A model generated the notes under the pieces. That model was not told the DNA's origin. It saw only the letters and a list, made by a program, of their open reading frames with translations, and did no database searches. A stretch of 64,000 nt of DNA from Pseudomonas putida (GTDB lineage: Bacteria > Pseudomonadota > Gammaproteobacteria > Pseudomonadales > Pseudomonadaceae): contig NZ_CP029693.1 in the NCBI RefSeq assembly GCF_003228315.1, forward strand, positions 2,984,001 through 3,048,000, in the 5' to 3' direction. The position numbers and the translations under genes were made by a program. Shown here piece by piece: positions 29,912 to 39,832 of this stretch. Numbering within the stretch: the first letter of the stretch is position 1; every line of letters starts with the position of its first letter.

Positions 29912-30903
29912 GTCGCGGGATCCTGCTGCTGATCGGCCTGCTTGCCGCCGTGCTGATTCCCTGGATATTGGGCGGCAGCGAAACCTGGTCTCGGCTGGAG
30001 AACTTTCCACTGAACTGGCTGCTGGTGATGTTCGGCATGATTTTGCTGTGCTGGTTGATCAACACCCTGCGCCTGAGACTGTTATTGGGCGATCAACGGC
30101 AGAAGGTCAGCCCGGTCAAGAGCCTCGGCGTGGTGATGGCCGCCGAGTTCGCCTACTGCGCGACCCCGGGAGGCAGCGGCGGACCACTGACAATCATGGC
30201 TTTACTGGCACGCAATGGTGTTCGCCCGGCCAGAGGCAGCGCGGTGTTTGCCATGGACCAGTTGAGCGACCTGTTGTTTTTTCTCTGTGCGTTGAGCACC
30301 ATCCTGATTTATGCGCTGTTCCAGCACCTCAGCCAGCGAATGGAGTGGCTCCTGACGGTCAGTGCGATCTCGATGTTTGGCGGCCTGGTCTGCTGCGTAG
30401 CGGCCGCGCGCTACCATCGCCTGCTGATTCGCCTGGGTGGCCGGTTGCTCGTTCGCTTGAACGTCCAATCCACCACGCGCATGCGCTGGGCGCGAAAACT
30501 CTTGCACTTTCTGGCGGCATTTACCGACACACTCAAATTACCGTTTCAGACATTGATCAAGGTATTTGCCTTGACCTGCCTGCACTGGATCCTGCGTTAC
30601 AGCGTGCTGTATCTGGCACTGCGCGGGTTGGGTGCGGACTTGCAGTGGGCCTGGAGCTTTCTGATCCAGATGCTGTCACTGAGTGCGGGGCAATTCAGCC
30701 TGCTGCCGGGCGGGGCCGGGGCGGCAGAACTGACATCGGCGGCGCTGTTGGCGCCCATGGTGGGCAAATCCACGGCGGCCGCAGCCATTCTGATCTGGCG
30801 GGCGGTGACCTATTACTTTTATCTGGTTGTGGGTGGGCCGGTGTTTCTTTTGATGCTGGGTCGGCCGTTGCTCAAGAAGTTGATGAAGCTCAAGCAGGCT
30901 TAG
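29908..30903 (+). CDS. YbhN/LPG-synthase-TM-like membrane protein (possible flippase)
   Basis: 331-residue inner-membrane protein with about eight transmembrane helices, related to UPF0104/COG0392 (lysylphosphatidylglycerol synthase membrane part). Motifs: EFAYCATPGGSGGPL and GAFSLLPGGAGAAELTSAALL-like region (QFSLLPGGAGAAELTSAA), both typical of the family. It has no cytoplasmic aminoacyl-transferase domain. Homologues take part in lipid or glycolipid translocation. The ATG at 29908 overlaps the previous stop by four bases. Together with the two preceding genes it makes a plausible glycolipid make-modify-flip unit. Confidence 0.85.
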   Translation: MSRGILLLIGLLAAVLIPWILGGSETWSRLENFPLNWLLVMFGMILLCWLINTLRLRLLLGDQRQKVSPVKSLGVVMAAEFAYCATPGGSGGPLTIMALLARNGVRPARGSAVFAMDQLSDLLFFLCALSTILIYALFQHLSQRMEWLLTVSAISMFGGLVCCVAAARYHRLLIRLGGRLLVRLNVQSTTRMRWARKLLHFLAAFTDTLKLPFQTLIKVFALTCLHWILRYSVLYLALRGLGADLQWAWSFLIQMLSLSAGQFSLLPGGAGAAELTSAALLAPMVGKSTAAAAILIWRAVTYYFYLVVGGPVFLLMLGRPLLKKLMKLKQA

Positions 30904-31066
30904 GCGGGTTGTCGGGTTCTTGCTGCAATTGCTCCCACAACTCGGCCGCTCCCGGAAATTCGGTGCCGTCCTCCGGGCTTATGTCATCGGGGTCATAACG
31001 ACTCAAGCACCCTTCTCCCACTGTCGCAGGTGCCTTGGACGTGGCTTTATCCAGTGGATCGGTCAT
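30890..31066 (-). CDS. Small acidic protein, 58 residues, unknown
   Basis: Reads MTDPLDKATSKAPATVGEG..., continues through SRYDPDDISPEDGTEFPG and ends WEQLQQEPDNPPKPA. It is strongly acidic, has no transmembrane or signal part, and a ribosome site GAGGA lies eight bases before the ATG at 31066. Its stop (30890) lies inside the last codons of the convergent membrane-protein gene, an overlap of 14 bases. It is too short for routine gene callers. I know no function; it may be a conserved Pseudomonas hypothetical. Confidence 0.62.
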   Translation of the reverse strand: MTDPLDKATSKAPATVGEGCLSRYDPDDISPEDGTEFPGAAELWEQLQQEPDNPPKPA

Positions 31067-31086
31067 GTTTATGTCCTCAGAAACGG

Positions 31087-31126
31087 CGAAGGGCCTGGAG
31101 CGATTGAACGCCCAGGCCCTTCGATT
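31087..31126 (-). terminator. Hairpin after purU
   Basis: Near-perfect 12-bp palindrome CGAAGGGCCTGG / CCAGGCCCTTCG around a 14-base loop, 22 bases after the purU stop on the minus strand. Its T-tract is weak, so termination strength is uncertain. Confidence 0.6.
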
Positions 31127-31147
31127 TTCAACCGTATCGTGTCGGAA

Positions 31148-31996
31148 TCAGAACACCACAGTCTTGTTGCCGTGCACCAGTACCCGGTCTTCGAGGTGGT
31201 AACGCAGGCCACGGGCCAGGACCATCTTCTCGACGTCACGACCGAAGCGCACCATGTCTTCGATGCTGTCGCTGTGGCTGACGCGTACCACGTCCTGCTC
31301 GATGATCGGACCGGCGTCCAGCTCTTCGGTCACGTAGTGGCAGGTCGCACCGATCAGCTTCACACCGCGCATGGACGCCTGGTGGTACGGCTTGGCACCA
31401 ACGAAGGACGGCAGGAAGCTGTGGTGGATGTTGATGACCTTGTGGGCATATTCGCTGCACAACTCTGGCGGCAGAATCTGCATGTAGCGCGCCAGTACGA
31501 CCACTTCCGCATCATGCTGTTTAACCAGGCGCGAAACTTCGGCGAAGGCCGGTTCCTTGTCCTGTGGATTGACCGGTACGTGGTAGTACGGGATGCCGTG
31601 CCATTCGACCATGCTGCGCAGGTCGTCGTGGTTGGAAATCACACAGGCGATTTCACAGTCCAGTTCATCGCTGTGCCAGCGGTGCAACAGGTCGGCCAGG
31701 CAGTGGGACTCGCGGCTTGCCATCAGCACCACGCGTTTTTTCTGCGCGGTATCGGTGATGCGCCAGTCCATCGAAAACTCTTCGGCAATCGGCGCAAAGG
31801 CTTCACGCAGGGCTTCGATACCGAACGGCAGCGAGTCGGCACGAATCTCGTGACGCATGAAGAACCAGCCACTCTGATTGTCCGAGTGATGGCTCGCTTC
31901 AGTGATCCAGCCGTTATGGGACGCCAGAAAGTTACTGACTTTAGCAACGATGCCGACGCGGTCCGGGCAAGAAATCACCAGCCGATATGTATGCAT
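31148..31996 (-). CDS. purU: PurU, formyltetrahydrofolate deformylase
   Basis: 282-residue enzyme that hydrolyses 10-formyl-THF to formate and THF, balancing one-carbon pools and supplying formate to PurT. N-terminal ACT regulatory domain (MHTYRLVISCPDRVGIVAKVSNFLA..., 1-85), C-terminal formyltransferase fold with NIHHSFLPSF (catalytic Asn/His) and GATCHYVTEELDAGPII (catalytic Asp). Start 31996; 12 extra upstream codons rejected. P. aeruginosa also has purU next to mvaT. Confidence 0.95.
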   Translation of the reverse strand: MHTYRLVISCPDRVGIVAKVSNFLASHNGWITEASHHSDNQSGWFFMRHEIRADSLPFGIEALREAFAPIAEEFSMDWRITDTAQKKRVVLMASRESHCLADLLHRWHSDELDCEIACVISNHDDLRSMVEWHGIPYYHVPVNPQDKEPAFAEVSRLVKQHDAEVVVLARYMQILPPELCSEYAHKVINIHHSFLPSFVGAKPYHQASMRGVKLIGATCHYVTEELDAGPIIEQDVVRVSHSDSIEDMVRFGRDVEKMVLARGLRYHLEDRVLVHGNKTVVF

Positions 31997-32334
31997 GAGG
32001 GGGAAACTCCAGAACTTCGCAAAGGCGGCCATTCTAGCGACAACGCAGCAAAACCGCAGTATTGATCACGTTGTGTCTTGCCCGGTGGTCGCTGAGCAGG
32101 GTACTGCCAGCCCTGCGCAGTCCTGTTCGTGGCAGTGTTGTTTACCTTCTATACGCATTCAATTGTGAATAACTGTCGTGGTCGACTCGAACTTTTAACT
32201 GCTCATCCATTGTCGGACAAACTCATCGTATTTAAATTAAATAAACATCGGTTTAATGTTTACTTGAAGAAATACCCTGACTATTATTGCCGCACTGTCT
32301 CCCTGCCATCTCTTTTCTACATAAGGTAGTAATC
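31997..32334. other. A+T-rich divergent region, purU / mvaT
   Basis: 338 bases between divergent starts. From about 32140 to 32330 the sequence becomes markedly A+T-rich (for example TATTTAAATTAAATAAAC), unlike the rest of the window. H-NS-type proteins favour such DNA, so MvaT autoregulation here is plausible but inferred. A ribosome site TAAGGT precedes mvaT. Confidence 0.55.
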
Positions 32335-32712
32335 ATGTCCTTGATCAACGAATATCGTGCCACCGAAGAAGCTATCAAAGAGCTGCAAGCCCGTTTGAAG
32401 AATCTGTCCCAAGACGACAAACTGCAAACCGAGCTGGAATTCGAAGGCAAACTGCGCACCCTGATGGGCGAATACTCCAAGTCCCTGCGCGACATCATCG
32501 CTTTGCTGGATCCGGAATCCAAAACCAAGGCACCACGTGGCGGCGCGGTAAAAACTACCGGCACCAAGCGTGCTCGCAAAGTTAAACAATACAAAAACCC
32601 GCACAACGGCGAAGTCATTGAAACCAAAGGCGGCAACCACAAGACTCTGAAAGAGTGGAAAGCCAAGTGGGGCGGTGACGTGGTTGAAGGCTGGGCTACC
32701 CTGCTGGGCTAA
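32335..32712 (+). CDS. mvaT: MvaT, H-NS-like xenogeneic silencer
   Basis: 125-residue nucleoid protein that binds A+T-rich DNA and silences horizontally acquired genes; it forms higher-order filaments. N-terminal coiled-coil dimerisation half (MSLINEYRATEEAIKELQARL), basic linker, and C-terminal DNA-binding motif KQYKNPHNGEV...ETKGGNHKTLKEWKAKWG with the TKGGNHK loop. The start at 32335 is the family start. Codon bias is strong, matching an abundant protein. A terminator follows, shared with convergent sbcB. Confidence 0.96.
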   Translation: MSLINEYRATEEAIKELQARLKNLSQDDKLQTELEFEGKLRTLMGEYSKSLRDIIALLDPESKTKAPRGGAVKTTGTKRARKVKQYKNPHNGEVIETKGGNHKTLKEWKAKWGGDVVEGWATLLG

Positions 32713-32743
32713 GCCTGCGCACTTGTCGCATACGAATTTGTGA

Positions 32744-32780
32744 CAAAAAATAACGCCAGCATTACGCTGGCGTTTTTTTA
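32744..32780 (+). terminator. Bidirectional terminator, mvaT / sbcB
   Basis: Stem AACGCCAGC / GCTGGCGTT, ATTAC loop, seven T on the right and an A run on the left; 32 bases after mvaT, and usable by sbcB from the other strand. Confidence 0.93.
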
Positions 32781-32812
32781 TGCCTCGAATTCAACATCGC
32801 TCATTTTCGAAT

Positions 32813-34243
32813 TCAAAGATTCAAGCGTTTGCGCAATTCCCCTACATAGTACTGCCATTGATCAAGCACCTCCTGCTGAAACGGCGTCGCTGTAAGAGCC
32901 CATTGGGCCGCGGCCTGCGTGAAACTTTCCAGGGTATTGGGTGCGCCCCATTCCGGGGCAGTCAAACGTTTCTGACAGAACATTCTCCAGCGTTCTTGCT
33001 CTTCAACACTCAAGGTGTCGGAAAAGTTGCGTGCGCGATATCGAAACAATAATTCCGGCAGACGTTCATCATCGAAAGGCCATTGCTGTTGCGCCAATTG
33101 AATAGGATCGACCGTGCGCACTTGTTCACAAAGCCTGCGATCGCGGTCGCCAATGAAACCATCGTACAACTGTTGTTCCGGGTCCTGGCTGGGGGCAAAT
33201 TCCTCGCCGGCATATATTCCCAGGACTTTGTCCTGCCAAACTTTCTGCGCCTCGCTCAGTTGTGCTGCGCGCTGCTGATACAGCGCCATATCCATCCCGA
33301 GGCGCTGTTGATCTTCCGGACGCAGGACACCCAGGGGCGCCACCACCGGACACTTGTTGATGTGAATGAGCTTGAGCGGCACCGGCAACTCGCCCTCGGC
33401 CAACTCCTCGCGCCGGGTGTACAGGCGCTGGCGCAGGGTGTCGGCATCCAGGTCCAGCACTCCCTGGGGATCCAGGTGCAGATCGCAGACGATCAATGCG
33501 TTCTTGTTGCGTGGGTGCCAAGCCAGGGGCAACACCACTCCGATGTAGCCGCGAGCGGCGGAAAAACGCCCGGACACGTGGACCATCGGTTTGAGCAGAC
33601 GAATCTGATCAAGGACCTTTTGTTTACTGCGTAGCTGAAACAGGAAGTCGTACAGCTTCGGTTGCTTTTCCCGAACGAGGCGCGCGAGGGCGATGGTGGC
33701 GCGAACGTCCGACAGCGCCTCGTGGGCATGGCCGTGATCGATGCCGTTCGCGGCGGTGAGGCGTTCGAGCTTGAGTGTCACCCGCCCCTCATCATCCATC
33801 GGCCAGACGATGCCATCCGGACGCAAGGCGTAGGCCGCACGCACCACATCGATCAAGTCCCAGCGACTGTTACCGCCCTGCCATTCCCGCGCGTAGGGAT
33901 CGAAGAAATTGCGGTACAGGCTGTAGCGGGTCATCTCGTCGTCGAAACGCAAGGTGTTGTAGCCCGCGCCACAGGTACCGGGCGCCGCCAGTTGGGCATG
34001 CACCCGGGTCATGAAGTCGGCTTCGCTCATGCCTTGTTCAGACAACACGCCGGGGGTAATGCCGGTAATGGCGCAGGCCGCCGGATGCGGCAGGATATCT
34101 TCGCTGGGCTGGCAATAGAGATTGACCGGCTCGTCGATTTCATTGAGATCAAAGTCAGTACGCAGCCCCGCCATTTGCAGGGGTCGGTCGCAACGGGGAT
34201 TGATGCCCGTCGTTTCATAGTCGTACCAGAAGATGGAGGTCAC
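32813..34243 (-). CDS. sbcB: Exodeoxyribonuclease I (SbcB)
   Basis: 476-residue 3'-5' single-strand DNA exonuclease involved in recombination and mismatch repair. DEDDh exonuclease: FWYDYETTG (Exo I, Asp/Glu), YNTLRFDDEM (Exo II), HEALSDVRATIALA (Exo III, His/Asp), followed by the SH3-like and helical domains. Normal length (E. coli 475). Start MTSIFWYDYETTG at 34243 is standard. Confidence 0.95.
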   Translation of the reverse strand: MTSIFWYDYETTGINPRCDRPLQMAGLRTDFDLNEIDEPVNLYCQPSEDILPHPAACAITGITPGVLSEQGMSEADFMTRVHAQLAAPGTCGAGYNTLRFDDEMTRYSLYRNFFDPYAREWQGGNSRWDLIDVVRAAYALRPDGIVWPMDDEGRVTLKLERLTAANGIDHGHAHEALSDVRATIALARLVREKQPKLYDFLFQLRSKQKVLDQIRLLKPMVHVSGRFSAARGYIGVVLPLAWHPRNKNALIVCDLHLDPQGVLDLDADTLRQRLYTRREELAEGELPVPLKLIHINKCPVVAPLGVLRPEDQQRLGMDMALYQQRAAQLSEAQKVWQDKVLGIYAGEEFAPSQDPEQQLYDGFIGDRDRRLCEQVRTVDPIQLAQQQWPFDDERLPELLFRYRARNFSDTLSVEEQERWRMFCQKRLTAPEWGAPNTLESFTQAAAQWALTATPFQQEVLDQWQYYVGELRKRLNL

Positions 34244-34416
34244 AGGTTTTTCCTGAACAACGGGAGATCGGCGAAGTCTAGGCTTTCAGGCCCTGCGGCG
34301 GCCAGCAATGTTGTTGAAGAGTGCTCGCTCAAGCCGCCGGCAACATTTTCCCAGGCAAGGCTGCTAGCATCGAGAAGACGAGTCCCTCCCGATCAGGCCA
34401 CAACATCAGGTTGCCC

Positions 34417-35142
34417 ATGTTCGAGACCGCAGCACTGCAACGGAAAGCGACGCTGTCCCCGCCACTGGATACGCGGTATCAGGTCGAAACGCCGGAAGGC
34501 ATCGATTTGCCATTGCGGCCGGCCGGGCTGATGGTCCGCGCATTGGCGTTCTCCATCGACCTGGCGCTGCGCGGTTTGATCCTCGGCCTGCTGTTCGTGG
34601 CGCTTTCGATGCTTGGCAAGCTGGGCATGGGCCTGGGTTCGCTGCTGATCTTCGGCGTGAGCTGGTGGTACATGGTGCTGTTCGAAGTCCTCAACCAGGG
34701 CCGCTCACCGGGCAAGCAATGGATGGGCCTGCGGGTGGTGCAGGATGACGGCACGCCCGTTGGCTGGTCTGCCTCGCTGCTGCGTAACCTGCTGCGCTTT
34801 GTAGATCTGCTGCCCTTCGGTTACTTCCTCGGTGCCATCAGCTGCCTGCAAACGCCGGGGTTCAAGCGCCTCGGCGACCTTGCCGCCGGTACGTTGGTGA
34901 TCTACCGCGAACAACCCCTCACCCGCCCGCAACTGCCCGCCGCCCAACCGCGCCACGCGCCCTTCGCCCTGACACTGTCCGAACAGCGCGCCATTCTCGG
35001 GTTCGCCGAACGCCAGGCCGGCCTCTCCGATGCCCGGGTCAATGAACTGGCCGCCATCCTCGCCCAACCCCTGCAAGTACCTGTGCCGCAGGCGGCCGCC
35101 GAACTCAATGGCATCGCCCGCGGGCTGTTGGGTCCGGCATGA
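34417..35142 (+). CDS. RDD-family membrane protein (first gene of MoxR operon)
   Basis: 241-residue inner-membrane protein. RDD domain roughly 30-165: LRPAGLMVRALAFSIDLALRG (Arg...Asp on TM1), then two more helices and QGRSPGKQWMGLRVVQDDG. C-terminal soluble part with FAERQAGLSDARVNELA. RDD proteins have been linked to transport or chaperone-like roles, never precisely. ATG 34417 (MFETAALQRK) follows CAGG at -9; longer frames are GC leader. Its stop overlaps the next start by ATGA. Confidence 0.8.
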   Translation: MFETAALQRKATLSPPLDTRYQVETPEGIDLPLRPAGLMVRALAFSIDLALRGLILGLLFVALSMLGKLGMGLGSLLIFGVSWWYMVLFEVLNQGRSPGKQWMGLRVVQDDGTPVGWSASLLRNLLRFVDLLPFGYFLGAISCLQTPGFKRLGDLAAGTLVIYREQPLTRPQLPAAQPRHAPFALTLSEQRAILGFAERQAGLSDARVNELAAILAQPLQVPVPQAAAELNGIARGLLGPA

Positions 35143-36116
35143 AGCAAAGTCTTTTCGAACATCGGCACATGGCCGAATGGGAGCAGTTCGACGGCCTGCT
35201 GCAAAGGCTGGAACGCGACAGGAACGCCACGGGGATGGACAATTTTCCCGGCGACTATCGACGCATTTGCCAACACCTGGCACTGGCCCGGGAGCGCGGT
35301 TACAGCAGTTTCCTGATCGACTCCCTGCAACAACAAGTGCTGCGCGGGCATCAACAGCTGTATCGCCATCGAAGCCACCTGGGCGCCCATGTGCTGGGGT
35401 TCATCCTCGTCGGTTTCCCGCGTCTGGTGCGCGAACAGTGGCGTTTCGTGCTGGCGGCCAGCCTGCTGTTTTTCGGCAGCCTGATCGGCTTTGCCTTGCT
35501 GGTTTACCTGTTTCCGGACCTGGTCTACAACCTGATGCCCGCCGAGCAGGTCAGCGAAATGCAAAGCATGTACGACCCCCAGGCCGGTCACCTCGGACGC
35601 TCGGCGGAACGCGCCGCCAGCGAAGACTGGGTGATGTTCGGCTACTACATCATGCATAACATCGGGATCGCCTTTCAGACCTTCGCCAGCGGTTTGCTGT
35701 TTGGCCTGGGCAGCGCATTTTTCCTGTTCTTCAACGGCATGATCATCGGCACGGTGGCCGGCCACCTGACGCAGATTGGCTTCGGGCAGACCTTCTGGTC
35801 CTTCGTCATCGGGCATGGCGCCTTCGAACTGACCGCCATTGCCCTGGCCGGCGCCGCGGGCCTGCAACTGGGCTGGGCGCTGATCGCGCCGGGACGCCTG
35901 TCCCGTGCCGAAGCCTTGCGTCTGGCGGCACGCAAGAGTGTGTTGCTGATTTGCGGGGTCATGCTGTTTCTGCTGATTGCTGCGTTTATCGAAGCCTACT
36001 GGTCGTCGATGACCGCACCGGCGCTATTGACCAAATACCTGGTCGGCGCGGCACTTTGGCTGCTGATCGCAGGCTATCTGCTGTTTGCCGGACGGGTCCG
36101 CCATGCGCCTGAGTGA
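35139..36116 (+). CDS. SpoIIM-like integral membrane protein (DUF95/COG1300)
   Basis: 325-residue membrane protein of the stage II sporulation M family, which in non-sporulating bacteria is always found with RDD and MoxR genes. N-terminal soluble helical domain (1-85), then about five or six transmembrane segments; signature FLFFNGMIIGTVAGHLTQIGFG followed by FWSFVIGHGAFELTAIALAGAAGLQLG is clear. Function unknown. It starts on the four-base overlap and overlaps the next gene by 14 bases. Confidence 0.85.
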   Translation: MKQSLFEHRHMAEWEQFDGLLQRLERDRNATGMDNFPGDYRRICQHLALARERGYSSFLIDSLQQQVLRGHQQLYRHRSHLGAHVLGFILVGFPRLVREQWRFVLAASLLFFGSLIGFALLVYLFPDLVYNLMPAEQVSEMQSMYDPQAGHLGRSAERAASEDWVMFGYYIMHNIGIAFQTFASGLLFGLGSAFFLFFNGMIIGTVAGHLTQIGFGQTFWSFVIGHGAFELTAIALAGAAGLQLGWALIAPGRLSRAEALRLAARKSVLLICGVMLFLLIAAFIEAYWSSMTAPALLTKYLVGAALWLLIAGYLLFAGRVRHAPE

Positions 36117-37647
36117 TGCCAGTGTGGTCATCCGCCCGCGCCCGACCTGGGAAGCCATGGACCTGGGCGTGTTGCTGAACCAGCGCCATCGACGCCTGCT
36201 GATGACCAGTTGGGCCCTGGTGACGCTGCCGGTGTTTGCCCTGTTGACCTGGCTGTTCTGGGAGTCGCCGTCCTGGGCGGTGATCATCTTCTGGTGGTTG
36301 AAACCGGCGTTCGAGCGCCTGCCGCTGTACATCCTGTCCAAGGCCCTGTTCGGTGAAACCCCCACGCTCAAACAGGCTCTTTACCAATGGCCACGACTGC
36401 TCAAGCCGCAACTGCTGGCCAGCCTGACCTGGCGTCGCTTGAGCCTGTGTCGCAGCTTCCTGCTGCCGGTCATCCAGCTCGAAGGCCTTGGCGGTGATGC
36501 GCGACAACAGCGTTTGCGAGTCCTGTTGCAACGTGATGCCAATGCGGCGCGATGGCTGACGGTCATTGGCGCACACTTGGAAACCGCGCTTTGGATCGGC
36601 CTGACGGTGCTGTTTTATCTGCTCCTGCCGCAGCAGGTGGCCGTGGACTGGAGCTGGCAATCGCTGATCGCGGCCGCGAACCAGGATTGGCGCTGGCTGG
36701 AACACCTGACCAATGCCTTCTATGTCCTGGTGCTGGTGCTGTGGGAACCGATTTATGTCGCCTGCGGCTTCAGCCTTTATCTGAACCGGCGCACCGTGCT
36801 GGAAGCCTGGGACATCGAACTGGTGTTCCGCCGCCTGCGCCAGCGCTTGAGCACGACCGCCGCCGGGCTGTTACTGGCAGCGATTGTGCTGATGCCTGCC
36901 AGCCAACATGTCTGGGCTGCAGAGCCGGTGCCCTCACCCGATAGCCCGCGTCTGCTGCAGCAACCCCTGACCAGTCAGGCCTCCCGGGCCAGCATCCAGA
37001 CCCTCCTCGAACAACCACCGTTCAAGAACCTGGAAACCGTTACCCGCTATCGCTTCGGTGACGACAAGGCCACCGCCCAATCCCCGGACGATAACCAGAC
37101 GCCGGCGTGGCTCAAGGCATTGCTGGAGTTATTTGGCAGCCAGCGCTTCGGCTCAGTGGCGACAGTGATCGAAACCTTTCTGTGGGGCGCGGTGATCCTT
37201 GCCATCGGCGTGTTGATCTGGCGTTACCGCGACTGGCTGCAGACGTTCGTCAGTCGTCGCCCTCTTCCTCGCAAGAAAGCCCCGCCTGCGATGCCGCAAC
37301 AGGCGTTCGGCCTGGACCTCGGCCGCGACACCTTGCCGGCCGACATTGCCGCCAGCGCCGAAAGCCTCTGGCAAACCCGGCCCCGAGAAGCACTCGGCCT
37401 GCTCTATCGTGCCCTGCTCAGTCACTTGTTGAATGATTTCAACCTCGTGCTCAAGGCGGCCGACACCGAAGGCCAGGTGCTGGAGCGCATCAGGCAGCTG
37501 CAGCAACCGGCCCTGCTGGCCTTCAGCCAGGACCTGACAATGCACTGGCAGAACATGGCCTATGGGCATCGCCTGCCACCGCAGGATTCGCGGCAGCAAT
37601 TGTGCGATGGCTGGCGCGCCTTGTTCGGGCCGGGGGCGATTCGTTGA
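36103..37647 (+). CDS. DUF4129 membrane protein of the MoxR operon
   Basis: 514-residue membrane protein: N-terminal transmembrane block (helices near 35-60, 165-185, 200-235, 255-275), a long periplasmic segment, another helix near 355-375, and a C-terminal DUF4129 domain (ARPREALGLLYRALLSHLLN-like stretch, then QLCDGWRALFG). No enzymatic motif. A start at 36103 (MRLSDAS) overlaps the previous gene; M at 36085 is also possible. It ends in TTGA, overlapping the next TTG start. Confidence 0.78.
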   Translation: MRLSDASVVIRPRPTWEAMDLGVLLNQRHRRLLMTSWALVTLPVFALLTWLFWESPSWAVIIFWWLKPAFERLPLYILSKALFGETPTLKQALYQWPRLLKPQLLASLTWRRLSLCRSFLLPVIQLEGLGGDARQQRLRVLLQRDANAARWLTVIGAHLETALWIGLTVLFYLLLPQQVAVDWSWQSLIAAANQDWRWLEHLTNAFYVLVLVLWEPIYVACGFSLYLNRRTVLEAWDIELVFRRLRQRLSTTAAGLLLAAIVLMPASQHVWAAEPVPSPDSPRLLQQPLTSQASRASIQTLLEQPPFKNLETVTRYRFGDDKATAQSPDDNQTPAWLKALLELFGSQRFGSVATVIETFLWGAVILAIGVLIWRYRDWLQTFVSRRPLPRKKAPPAMPQQAFGLDLGRDTLPADIAASAESLWQTRPREALGLLYRALLSHLLNDFNLVLKAADTEGQVLERIRQLQQPALLAFSQDLTMHWQNMAYGHRLPPQDSRQQLCDGWRALFGPGAIR

Positions 37648-38830
37648 ACCGTCGCAACAGGCCGTTGATGCTCGGCATCCTGATCGCCGTGCTGCTGGGT
37701 GCGCTGGCCCTCTATCTATACGTCAAGGCCATTCCCTATGCGGATCAGATCGACCACGGTCCCTCGCCGGAAGCCCAGGCCAATCCCTACCTCGCCGCCG
37801 AGCACTTCCTGCGCCAACAGGGCCTGAGCGTCAGCCATGCCAACAGTCTCGACATCCTGCCCAGGCTGGAACCACGCCGGAACAGCCTGCTGCTGCTCGG
37901 GGATCGCTACAACATGACGCCCCGGCAGATTGATCAAGTCATGAACTGGACCCGGGCCGGCGGGCGTCTTTTGTTCGTCGCCCAATCGCTGTGGGACGAA
38001 AAGGCCGGGCGCAGCAACGACCTGCTGCTCGACCGTGTGCAGCTGCATCAATCTTTGAGCAAGGATCTCAAGGACCCACCGCCCGGCGACGATAACGGCA
38101 GTGGCAATGACAATGCCGCCGACCCCTACCCGAAGCTGACAAAGCTGTATCTGGAAAACGAAGACGCACCCGCCTATGCCGGCTTCGATACCGCGTTCCA
38201 CCTCGAAGACCCGAACAACCTCGCCCAGGCCTGGGCCAACAGCGCCAAAGCCACGCACATGATGCAACTCAACCACGGGCTGGGCTCGATTATCGTGGTG
38301 ACCGACGCCGACCTGTGGAAAACCCCGGCCATCGGCCTGTACGACAACGCCTGGCTGCTCTGGTATCTGACGGCCGACACCCACGTGACCCTGATGTACG
38401 ACAGCGATCACGACAACCTGTGGACCTTGTTGCTGCGTTATTTCCCCCAGGCGCTGGTGGCGCTGATCGCCCTGATCGGATTGGGCCTGTGGCATGTCGG
38501 TGTACGCCATGGGCCATTGCAGGCGCCGGCGCCGAAAACTCGCCGGCAACTGCTGGAACATGTGCGCGCCAGTGCCGACTTCATGTTGCGGCGCAACGGC
38601 CAGCACAGCCTGCTGCAAGCCTTGCAACAGGACATCCTGCGCCGGGTTCGCCATCGGCATCCCGGATACGACCAACTGGCCGTCGCCGAACAATGGCTGG
38701 TGCTGTCGCGCCTGACCCGGCAACCCACACGCGCCATCAGCCAGGCCATGAGCCCGCGACCGAAGCGGCGGCTGTCCAGTGCCGAATTCAGTCGTCAAGT
38801 CGCCCATCTGCAAACCTTGAGGAACGCTTT

Positions 38831-38834
<4 letters not shown>
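37644..38834 (+). CDS. DUF4350 membrane protein of the MoxR operon
   Basis: 396-residue protein with one N-terminal helix (about 8-26) and one near 280-298, and a periplasmic domain of GATase-like DUF4350 fold (LAAEHFLRQQGLSV..., LLLLGDRYNMTPRQIDQVMNW, GGRLLFVAQSLWD). The catalytic cysteine of true amidotransferases is not seen. A TTG at 37644 is preferred (MNRRNRPLM; GGGGGCG before it), overlapping the previous stop by four bases; an ATG at 37668 is the alternative. The stop overlaps the MoxR start by ATGA. Confidence 0.78.
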
Positions 38835-39828
<994 letters not shown>

Positions 39829-39832
<4 letters not shown>

